Source: Terebella lapidaria | Taxonomy: Eukaryota; Annelida; Polychaeta; Terebellida; Terebellidae | Direction: 5' to 3' | Length of the DNA stretch: 64,000 bases | NCBI GenBank assembly: GCA_949152475.1 | Contig: OX424555.1 | Coordinates: 97,807,515-97,871,514 of the forward strand | In this document: positions 54,036-64,000 of the stretch, in pieces | Layout of the letters: each line of letters opens with the position of its first letter | Numbering within the stretch: the first letter of the stretch is position 1 | Made by a program: the position numbers and the translations under genes | The notes under the pieces: model-generated | Told to the model about the DNA's origin: nothing | Databases searched by the model: none | Seen by the model: the letters and a program-made list of their open reading frames with translations, nothing else

Positions 54036-57000
54036 GGACCTTAAAAATGAGGTCAAAGGTCAAATTCAAGGTCACAAGAACATTCAGCATATATCATTTC
54101 CTATATGTCCCCAATTGATTTACAACCTCTAATCTCAATATCATATTAAGTGAGATATTAGCATGTCCCATTAAATAAAGCATAGATATTGGCCATTTTG
54201 TCTCGTGACCTTGAAAATAAGGTCTCTGGTCAAATTCAAGGTCACGTAAATATACAAAATATTATGTAAATTAGTACTCAGAATGATTTGAAATTTAAAG
54301 CTTAATCAATCGTTGTAAAAAATGAGTGATCATTGAGCGCGACTCGAGCTTTACAAGTACAGATGCCAGTGTGAAAATAATCAATCCCTTGAAGATTTAG
54401 CCTGCTGGGTCTCCCCCACACCATGCAAAGTTCTAACCGGAAGTGTCATGTTGCAAAGTTGGAAGGAAAATAAAGTGTGTTTGTGCCTTTTTGGATTGAA
54501 ATATGGCCTAAATTTTGTGATCGCTATCGAAATTCAGGCACAATGAATGAATTGAAATAATTGATCATCCAAACTCGACTTGAGCACTCGTTTTCAATCG
54601 AAAGGTGAGCAATCATTTGATTTTTAGATTGATTGTCTCAGCACTGATATAAATGATGTACATGTATATCATTCCTCATATTTCCACAAGTGATTGCTAA
54701 GCTGTAAATTCAATAACAAGAAAGATATTGGTAATTTTGTCCTATAACCTTGAAAATGAGGTCAACAGTCAAATTCAAGGTCATTAAAATATTCGGCATA
54801 CATCACTCCCTATATTTGCACAATTGATTCCTAAGCTGAAAAGTTGATAATAAGCAAAATATTAGCCATTTTGTGCTGTGACCTTGAAAATGAGTTCAAA
54901 GGTCATATTCAAGGTCATGACAATATTCAGTATATATCAGTTCCTATATGTGTACAATTGATTCCTAAGCTGTAAAGTCGATAATAAGCGAGATATTAGA
55001 CATTTTGTCCTGTGAGACCTTAAAAATCACGTCAAAGGTCAAATTCAAGGTCACGACAATATTCAGAATATATCATTTCCTATATGTTCACAAATGATTC
55101 CTAACCTGTAAAGTCGATAATAAGCAAGATGTTAGCCATTTTGTCCTGTGGCCTTGAAAATTAGGTCGAAGGTCAAAGTCGTGAGAATCATTTCCTATGG
55201 CCACAATTGATTCCTAATCTCAACATTAAGTCATATATTTGAAAAAAATGTGCCCCATTACAAAGCATAGGAGAATTCACTATGGGAAAGTCCCATTTGG
55301 ACCAAGTTTGTGCCCAAAATGGCTAACTTCGAGCGATTCAAGGGCAACGACACTTATACACGTCACAGGGGTACAACTCATTAACTTATGAGTTTAGTTA
55401 ATTTAGTTAACTCATTAACTTATTATTATTTGTTCAATTTTCACTTTTGTCTAAACAGATGTTGAGAATTTCTCTTTTCCGGGACCTCGAATCTGACGAA
55501 TCACAAGTTTAGCACCACAATTTTGAACATAGATTCAAATATAGGACAGAAGCTGTAAAGTCGATAATAAGCGAGATATTAGCCATTTTGTCATGTGACC
55601 TTGAAAATGAGGTCAAAGGTCAAATTCAAGGTCATGAGAATTTTCAGCATATATCATTTCCTATATGTTCACAATTGATTCCTAAGCTGTAAAGTCGCTA
55701 ATAAGCAAGATATTGGCCATTTTGTCCTGTTGACCTTGAAAATGAGGTCAAAAGTCAAATTCAAGGTCACTAGAATATTCAGCATATATCATTTCCTATA
55801 TGTTCACAATTGATTCCTAAGCTGTACAGTCGATAATAAGCAAGATATTGGCCATTTTGTCCTGTGACCTTGAAAATGAGGTCAAAGGTCAAATTCAAGG
55901 TCACGAGAATATTCAGCATATATCATTTCCTATATGTTCACAATTGATTCCTAAGCTGTAAAGTCGATAATAAGCGAGATATTAGCAATTTTGTCCTGTG
56001 ACCTTGGAAATGAGGTCAAAGGTCAAATTCAAGGTCATGAGAATATTCAGCATATATCATTTCCTATATGTTCACAATTGATTCCTAAGCTGTAAAGTCG
56101 ATAATAAGCAAGATATTAGCCATTTTGTCATGTGACCTTGAAAATGAGGTCAAAGGTCAAATTCAGGGTCATGAGAATTTTCAGCATATATCATTTCCTA
56201 TATGTTCACAATTGATTCCTAAGCTGTAAAGTCGATAATAAGTGAGATATTAGCCATTTTGTCATGTGACCTTGAAAATGAGGTCAAAAGTCAAATTCAA
56301 GGTCATGAGAATTTCCAGCATATATCATTTCCTATATGTTCACAATTGATTTCTAAGCTGTAAAGTAGCTAATAAGCAAGATATTGGCAATTTTGTCCTG
56401 TGACCTTGAAAATGAGGTCAAAGGTCAAATTCAAGGTCATGAGAATTTTCAGCATATATCATTTCCTATATGTTCACAATTGATTCCTAAGCTGTAAAGT
56501 CGCTAATAAGCAAGATATTGGCCATTTTGTCCTGTGACCTTGAAAATGAGGTCAAAGGTCAAATTCAAGGTCAAGAGAATATTCAGCATATATCATTTCC
56601 TATATGTTCACAATTGATTCCTAAGCTGTAAAGTCGATAATAAGCGAGATATTAGCAATTTTGTCCTGTGACCTTGGAAATGAGGTCAAAGGTCAAATTC
56701 AAGGTCACGAAAATATTCAGCATATATCCTTTCCTATATGTTCAAAATTGATTCCTAAACTGTAAAGTCGATAATAAGCGAGATATTAGCCATTTTGTTA
56801 TGTGACCTTGAAAATGAGGTCAAAGGTCAAATTCAAGGTCACGAGAATATTCAGCATATATCATTTCCTATATGTTCACAATTGATTCCTAAGCTGTAAA
56901 GTCGATAACAAGCGAGATATTAGCCATTTTGTCCTTGAGAATGAGTTCGAAGGTCAAATTCAAGGTCACGAGAATATTCAGCATATATTATTTCCTATAT

Positions 57001-57616
57001 GTCCACAATTGATTCCTAAGCTGTAGAGTCGATTATAAGCGAGATATAAGCCATTTTGTGCTCTGACCTTAAAACTGAGGTCAGAGGTCAAATTCAAGGT
57101 CACGAGAATATTCAGCATATATCATTTCCTTTAAATATGTTCACAATTGATTCCTAGTCACTAATCTCAATATCAAGTGAGATATTAGGCATAATGTGTC
57201 CCATTATAAAGCATAGGAGAATTTAACATGGGAAAGTCCCATTTGGGCCGAGTTTGGGCCAAAATGGCCCACTTCGAGCGATTCAAGCGCAACAAAATTT
57301 ATAGACATCATAGAAGTACATATGAGGAGTCTTATGTATCAAAAAGAAAAAAAGTTACTGAACAGATTTTGAGAAAATGGCCGCCAAAGTCCAAAATCAG
57401 GCATTTTTCATCGAAAACGGCCGCCATTTTGAAAAAAATGCGAAAATCAAAAAACTAAAAAATACCTCCTTCTTGAATTATTTAAGTATTTTTCTGCAAA
57501 ATTTCAGAAAAATTCGCCCGTAAACAAAAAAGATAAAAATGTGGACGACGACGACGACGACGGACGACGGACGCAACGCCATGCCAATAGGTTATCGGAC
57601 CATAGGTCCGGTAACC
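54036..57616 (+). mobile_element. satellite-bearing hairpin element (copy 6, longest array)
   Basis: It has about 18 satellite units; the block 55551-57000 contains about eleven consecutive well-kept 134-bp units. The tail GGGAAAGTCCCATTTGGGCC, GACGACGACGACGGACG and 3' hairpin AGGTTATCGGACCATAGGTCCGGTAACCT follow. The 5' hairpin was not found; unrelated sequence interrupts near 54290-54650 and 55380-55550. Confidence 0.8.
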
Positions 57617-58108
57617 TAAAAAGTAAGATTACGTTTTTGACCCAGGATCTCTGCCGAGTCAATTGTCAGATCAGCCAGGTCGGCTCGGCAGATATCCTAG
57701 GTCAACGTCATGTGACGTTTTGTTCTATAAATAGAAGCGTCGGGACAAAAATCTTGGAAATACCCTAAAAACAGAATCCCATATGGTGCCCCTTTAATAT
57801 ACACAGACTGGAGTCTGGAAACCTCATAACCTGTCATAGACATGGGTACTTTGCTTGAAATGTGTCCGGTTAGACCAATTCTGTTTACTCCTAATGAATT
57901 ATCACACGTGATTAAAAAGAAATGTGTGATGCATGTTCACGATGGTTTACAACTTTTAGTATTGGAAAACTACAGTACAAATCACACAATACACATCAAT
58001 GAAAATAGCACATGAAAGCCGAAAACCTAAACTTCTAAGCTACCATAGCGAAGTTGTTACTACAGAAATACAAGTAATTACAACCACATGAGCCTACGTG
58101 ATACTCAC
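57617..58108. other. spacer or first RUFY long-isoform intron
   Basis: No repeats or genes are recognised. If 58109-58373 is a RUFY first exon, this is the start of its intron. Confidence 0.4.
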
Positions 58109-58373
58109 GTTTGTATTTAGGCCGGTTGTAGACATGTCTGAGTCCAGTCCCTGCGGCAGTGTCACTGTGAGTGTGACTGTCAGTGTCCGTCTTGGGGTCT
58201 GTTCTGGATTTCGGCTCTGTGGGTTTCCGAGGCGTGACCTCCGGCTGAGGCCATCTATCTTCTGAATCCTCACCCGGTACAACTTTAGCTGTGACTGACA
58301 CCACATCGGGAGCCGGGGCTTTAGGGACATTGACATCGTAAACTGGAGATTGAGAGGTTACTGGCGAATCCAT
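58109..58373 (-). CDS. RUFY: possible alternative first exon of RUFY (long isoform)
   Basis: The ATG at 58373 (CCAGAAATGG, good context) opens 88 codons: MDSPVTSQSPVYDVNVPKAP, an acidic/Pro/Thr-rich middle, and GLRHVYNRPKYK. The donor AAAC/GTGAGT leaves phase 1. RUFY exon 2 (51413) starts in phase 1, so splicing would read [16 protein letters not shown]. Human RUFY1 likewise has a long low-complexity N-terminus before RUN. The frame is open further upstream without another ATG. It could instead be the first exon of an unknown gene, but no downstream exon other than RUFY is visible. Confidence 0.45.
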
Positions 58374-60944
58374 TTCTGGAGGGTTGACATGTGATCTAGA
58401 GCTCGTAGCAAGACTCTGTTTGTTTTGGGTTAAACTTGTCAAAATAGTTGATACTTCGCCATATGAGATGTCAAGACGCACTTTCTACCGCATCAGAAAT
58501 AATTCAGTAACAAAAGCTACAGTTTATTAATTGAAAGAGTGTTACGAAGGGCTACATTATTTTCGTGTTGGTGTATTGGGCATGAACGTCCTGTCAGAGT
58601 CATGTCGTGCAATAGTATCCACGAGGATTCATTTCGTTCGCTAGATAGCGCCACATTCGCGTGCCTGGTAAAAACTTATTGTACGCTTATATGATATTTT
58701 GTTCCGATTTTGTAATGATCATAAATTTTGTCTTAGTCGCCTTATACGCAGCAGTAAGTTTCCGTCGGAATTTCCCAGAATCCCTACAGGTTAGTCTTTA
58801 TTCGTTGAAATATGTTTTATTCTGCGACACTAATGCTGATAAAAAAATAATTGAAACATGCTGCACCTAGCCATGGAGTTTTAGTGGTTGTCCGTGAACC
58901 AGCAAAATCGTGGGTTGGCAAACTTGGGCGTGCGGCAAAATTAGGGAGGAAGTAGGTCGACTACCATCACATGTAGCCTCGATCAAGGAGTTTATGTACA
59001 TGTATTAGGTAATGCCCGAGAAACTCTTCAATACCACAAGATACCTGATATAGAGACCACAGGTGAAACCAAGGTTTCCAGGATCCCAAGATGTTACAGA
59101 GTCGTGACTTTTACTCAAGTGAATAAAATCACACATTTAACATATATTTATTTTTATTGCTTCATATCCACATTTATGAATAGAGCACCACAACATGTTG
59201 AATATAATTGAGTAACATGTCAACACATTTTGTATCAGAAATAACATCTACAGTATCACCACTGATATACCCACCGATAAGACAAGCCAACAACTGATTG
59301 TAATCAAGCAGGGAAAACCTCAGTAAGACTCTTTGAACTCGGTACCTCTCGCATCACAAATAGCCCAGAAACCATAAAAGTATGTGTTTTCTAGTGGCAA
59401 ATGATAATTTTCCAGGGTGGTTTCAAGTCAAAATTAACTATAGCGTAAAATATGTACTTGCCATCATTCATGCTGATTCACTGCTATTTTACTGGACTAA
59501 ATGCGATCGTTCAAAGTTAATTTTTATTTCCAGGGGTTCCAGGGGCCGAGCGAACCCTGTACTAGATTTATGGAAAGTGTGAATGCAGGTTGAATGTACC
59601 ATGGTACATAAACTGAATATAATACTACAATCGTTGACATACATTGAATACACACATGCAAGTTCTAAGTTAAATAAAATTGTAAATGATTCAAGCCGCT
59701 CTTAAAGGCTATGGCAAGAAATTTTCACATTTGTCACAATATGGTTAGAAAATTCTTATCAAAATTGTACAAATATATATATATCTTTACTTGAAGTAAA
59801 AATCACTATTGACCTTGGTTTACAATGGTCGTTGAAAAGAATTTCTCAATATGCAAATGCTATCACAGCTTAGTCACCAACGAAGGATAGATTCATAAAA
59901 CAATTTATAAAAGAATATGAGCAGTTTTTTGTTTTCATCACCAACAGATGAATCCACTATGAACAACTTGATGAATAAACACTATTTATCATTGAAGATG
60001 TGATCAAGTGATTATTATAAACTTACCCAATACATAGAAAGATTAGTACTATTCTTGCACTCTATAAGTATACATATATAAAGAAAATTATTGCACTCTA
60101 GTGACTAAATAGCATTACTTAGATATGCTAACTGTGCGAATACAGGCCTAATAAAGAACAAAAACATAAAACATTCTGTTTATGAGCATCAGAGTTCCTC
60201 ACTCCCAGCATGTCACATTCGTCAGCTTACTGATTATCAGAGTCAGTAAACATCAATCAATCAATCAATCACTGTCTGCAGCAAGAGACCGAATGTAGAA
60301 CAACAAATCAGAACAAATAGTACATGTATATAACATGAATACATAAATACTGGCAATATTTTTATCCATAAAGTACATTTTTCAGCTGCACACTTCACCA
60401 AAGAACCTACTGAATTAGTCAATCTACACGATACAATTAAGGATTGAGAGTGTGTAGGGAATCAGAGTTTGCTGTGAGCCACTTTTCTATTGATTTATAA
60501 TATCAAAGTGAAGGTTAACAAAGTTGCCAAATGTTTCAATAAAATATCATCATGAGTCATAAAAAATAATGATGAAAACAAAGTTTCAAATTCAGTCTAA
60601 AATGAATTTTGTTTGCTAATAACTACAGATGATAAATGTTCTCGTCAATTGGATATGTGCGAACCAATAAATGACAAATGTTTACATTATAAGTGATTGG
60701 TGAGCTGGTGCACTTTAGCTTCTGGATAAATACATGTAGTCGATCCTTAACAGAGTGACATTAACAAAGATTAACAAAGACCAAAACAGTCAAATACAAA
60801 ACAGCGAAATCATCCGTGGGGTGTCATACAAACAGTATATAAAACATTTTGGATAAATAGCAAGCACATAAACCTGATTGTACCATTTCATCCTTCAAAC
60901 CACAAAACTGAGAATTAACTCAATGGTAGGTAGGGTGGAGTGGA
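58374..60944 (-). other. region holding the ABAT 3' UTR
   Basis: No coding exon is supported. On the - strand AT-rich sequence follows the ABAT stop at 60945; AATAAA-type hexamers near 59150 could end a UTR of about 1.8 kb. The promoter of the exon at 58.4 kb would lie near 58.5 kb. Confidence 0.4.
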
Positions 60945-62583
60945 TCACTTGTTTTCCTTGAGGACTTGTTCCAGCGAGTCCAAGAAGATATCAGCGTGTG
61001 AATCCTGGAAGATGAGAGCTGGTCGGATTCGCAGTGTGGCGTCACCACAGCTCCCCGCGTGTACTCCTGCTGACAGAGAGAGAGATACACCCACCATCAG
61101 AGTACTACTTGTAATACAGTTCCATGACGACAGGGAAAGAGAGCGTCATATGTATATAGTACATGTATCAAAATGACTGGTCTGAATCCTACCTTTGAGC
61201 CTCAGATCAGAGAGTATTTTGTCTCTGTGCTTAGCGTCCCGCACGTCAAATGCTCCAAAGTATCCCTCAATCCTCGTGTTACTGATCTGGTCCGCGAATG
61301 TTTTCTGTGCAAACAAATCATTAACACTCAAGTCAATCAATCAGTCGTCACCACAGGGCACCACCGTGACTAGGATAACCTGACAACCTCCCAACCTTCC
61401 CACCTGCCTTAAAGCTGACCCCCCCCCCTGACCTGTAGTTGTGACACGCCGTCCTGGAGTTTGTTCCCGACTGTCCTGACGGTTTGCAGCAGGTTTTGCT
61501 CCTGGATGACCTTGAGCATGACCTCCACCATCAGTACCTTCGACGGGTCCCCCATCCACGTGTTGAAGATTCGGTAGGCCTGCGTCAAATGTTATACACT
61601 TAGCATGTGGTTTTGTTTTTGACTGTGGTGATGTGCAGTGTGACAGACTACAGGTTTTATGATAATTTTTTCTATGCATTTTTGCAACAGATAACCAGAA
61701 ACAGTTGCCATGTTTGTAGACACTGTAGGCATGAAGTTCAGGGTGTAGCTAAGCTGTTGCTATGGAGACTGACCTCACGCGGCATGAGCTCCTCTGTGAA
61801 GTAGAATCCACCGGTCATCATTTTCTTGCTGAATGTGACGATATCGGGTGGTGCTGGAAGGTTCCAGGTCTCATGGAACCACAGCTGCCCAGTGGCGCCC
61901 CCTCCTGTCTGAACCTCGTCCACGATGAAGTATGTATTGGTCTGCAAACGAGAAAGAACTTATCAGCGGCCTCTCAGGGAAACAGTTGCAGAGTAGACAG
62001 GTGTATAGTCGAGAGCCGAGTTTCCACACAAAATATGATTTTCTTATGGGTTAAAGAAAAGGGCATAAACCAGAAAATTTTATACTTTTACCAGGTAATA
62101 AACATGCTTTTTATATTTGGTTATTCATGTTTTTTGCGAGTTTTAATTTTTCTCCAGTTATTTGGTGAAAAGTCAGGGGCTGTAGCTGTCTCTTTGACAT
62201 TGACCTCCTTGCAGATAGCCTGCAGCTCCCTGAAGAACGCTGCTGAGGCATAGTTATCTCCTCCCTCTGCCTGGATCGGCTCCACAATCACCGCGGCAAC
62301 CGGCGAGCCCTTGGCATTATACTCCTCGATCTTACGGCGAACCTGAGTGGCACAAAACATGGTGAGAGAGATGTACAGAGAGTGTTATAGAAGAGTGGAC
62401 CATGAAGGTTGGAGCTGTCTGTGAGGTGACAAACCTGCTGCAGACATCGATTCTCCTCTCGTCTGTTCTCCTCCACGTGCTCAGACATCGGGTATTTTAC
62501 CCTGGGGAATTCCGCTATGGGCCAGTCCATGTGGGGATAGTCGAGCTTGTGCACGGGCTTCGTGTGTGTCACATTCAGACAGC
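60945..62583 (-). CDS. ABAT: 4-aminobutyrate aminotransferase (GABA transaminase), last six exons
   Basis: The exons, in transcript order, are 62583-62435, 62342-62205, 61941-61774, 61579-61433, 61304-61193 and 61066-60945 (stop 60945-60947). Phases agree and give 278 residues. Diagnostic text: [67 protein letters not shown] (containing the lysine that binds PLP), [13 protein letters not shown], and [16 protein letters not shown]. It aligns throughout with human ABAT (IIVEPIQSEGGDNHAS, FNTWLGDPS). The mitochondrial enzyme converts GABA and 2-oxoglutarate to succinic semialdehyde and glutamate. The N-terminal half, with the targeting peptide, lies beyond the right edge. A poly-C run of nine sits 10 bp from the donor at 61432. 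Confidence 0.96.
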
Positions 62584-63202
62584 CTGCGGGTCATAGATGC
62601 AACTGTGGACTCGAGTCAGGTCACTTACTGATTCATGCTGGTAAAGCTTCAATATAGTACATTGAGATAGGTGTAAACTAGATGTTTCTCGTTGCTGACA
62701 TTTGGGTGTGTACCCCTCCTCCCGCCCCCATCATTCCTGTCATCTAAAGCGTGTGAACGCTCATAAATGTACTACTAATACCAACTACATGTACTATGAA
62801 TTTTATTGTCGCACGAGTGAAATTTTCGGTGCTAACAACACAGTACAAAATGTACATTATACCACTGGTGCATATTTGAAATAAGTAGTACAATATTGAT
62901 GCATATTATAATGCAAGTTCACTTTGAATTCACTCGGAATCGAACAATTTGATGCTGGTAAGAAATATCATTGTTCTCCACACATTGAAAAGCATCTAGT
63001 CGTTTCTGGATGGCCAGAAAATATATGTAGCATTGGTTTCAGTCTTTTAAGTGCTGTAACTTTTGAATGGATTGTGATATTGACATTCCATAAAGACCTC
63101 ATTGCTCAGATCAATGAGATCTTTTAAATAAGTTCTCATCATGTTTGCACTTTACTAGTATTTTTATCGAAATCCTTCATCAATCTCCAGCATATATTGA
63201 GA
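62584..63202. other. ABAT intron with a dispersed repeat arm
   Basis: Bases 62997-63165 (AAGTGCTGTAACTTTTGAA, CAGATCAATGAGATCTTTTA, TTTACTAGT) match the right arm of the foldback element at 38460-39350. The rest is unrecognised. Confidence 0.5.
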
Positions 63203-63951
63203 GGCGCGCCCCCAGGATTTGAAAAACTGGAAGCACAAAGGACCAATGCGATTGAGACAGGATATGTCGGCGTTGGTTCTGGGGCCCGCCCAGGGCCCGA
63301 GAAGCTGGCGGATACTAGGTGCTCTGTGATGGACTCTGTTCATATATTGGGACCCTGATTATGTTGTCTGAACCATAGGTTTTGTCCATAACATATTTTA
63401 AATATGAAGTCGGTCAAGCAAAATACTTCAGACAGCAACATGGTTCGACAGTGTTACAATTTTTGTATAGATATAGATAACTGTTGTAGATTATCATTGT
63501 AGATAGAGTGTTGTAAAGCCCTGGTTATCACAATATTTACCATAATAAAATAATTTAGCTTTAATGACATACACCAGAACCTGGGCAATCTTATCAATAT
63601 TCAAGGAGAACAAAAACAGGAATTATGTCAGATCCTTTGTTTTATCGGTTCACTGATCAATTCAACTAATTTTAAATGATTTGATAAAGTGATTATTGAG
63701 TTTTCATCTTCAGGGTTCATAATCAAGAGCTTTACAGGTGTGCCATTACAATAAACAATCTCTTGAGTTTTTATCCACTTATTTCATTATTTGATGATAG
63801 CACCAAGGTTATTTCCAGACAGCTTAGCAGTTTTCACCTTCTCATTAATCCAATCAGAAGAGCTTTCTATAATGAATATATTTACCATTATTTTTCTCTC
63901 AAAAATTTTCTGGAAGCACGTACTTCCAGTGCTTCTTTTTGCGGGCGCGCC
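63203..63951. mobile_element. possible inverted-end element bounded by GGCGCGCC
   Basis: GGCGCGCCC at 63203 and GGGCGCGCC at 63943-63951 are inverted, and just inside both are TGGAAGCAC words. The interior is AT-rich and non-coding. In DNA this AT-rich, two GGCGCGCC octamers 740 bp apart are unlikely to be chance, but no target duplication is obvious. Confidence 0.4.
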
Positions 63952-64000
63952 TGTTTATTGAGTATTTCACTGACAGTGATATTGTCCATATCTTCATAGC

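Noticed and set aside
58374-58481. Extending the 58.1-kb exon to the upstream end of its open frame
   Set aside because: The upstream part has no ATG; the first ATG in a good context is at 58373.

Overview
The window looks like nuclear DNA of a marine lophotrochozoan (spiralian) animal. It is AT-rich, has canonical GT-AG introns, and is packed with minisatellites and small transposons. One gene encodes a peptide of the lophotrochozoan GnRH/corazonin type ([12 protein letters not shown] followed by RKR). I cannot choose between annelid, brachiopod, mollusc or nemertean.

Layout: (1) 1-2.2 kb, + strand: the 3' end of TFAM (second HMG box and lysine-rich tail). (2) 4.2-52.25 kb, - strand: a complete RUFY-family gene (RUN domain, coiled coils, FYVE finger). 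I resolve 16 coding exons whose splice phases all agree, giving 640 codons before the stop. A possible alternative first exon lies at 58.1-58.4 kb. (3) Inside the 15.9-kb RUFY intron, on the opposite strand, a GnRH-like prohormone gene (31.4-38.0 kb) with TATA box, non-coding first exon, four coding exons and polyA signal. (4) 60.9-62.6 kb, - strand: the last six exons of GABA transaminase (ABAT); its 5' part lies beyond the right edge.

Most of the rest is repeats. One element family has terminal hairpins (GGTTACCGGAC/GTCCGGTAACC) around tandem 134-bp units; each unit has four AGGTCA nuclear-receptor half-sites. Other elements are a Tigger/pogo transposon and its deletion derivative, several TA-flanked MITEs, a hAT MITE with an 8-bp target duplication, and one LTR-like fossil.

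Three things deserve attention. First, several minisatellites start exactly at RUFY splice sites, and in at least four the repeat unit contains the exon edge itself, making rows of decoy splice sites. Second, the terminal FYVE exon is duplicated, inside a 2.4-kb block more than 99% identical, into the intron upstream of the exon that must precede it. Third, a neuropeptide gene is nested antisense within RUFY.
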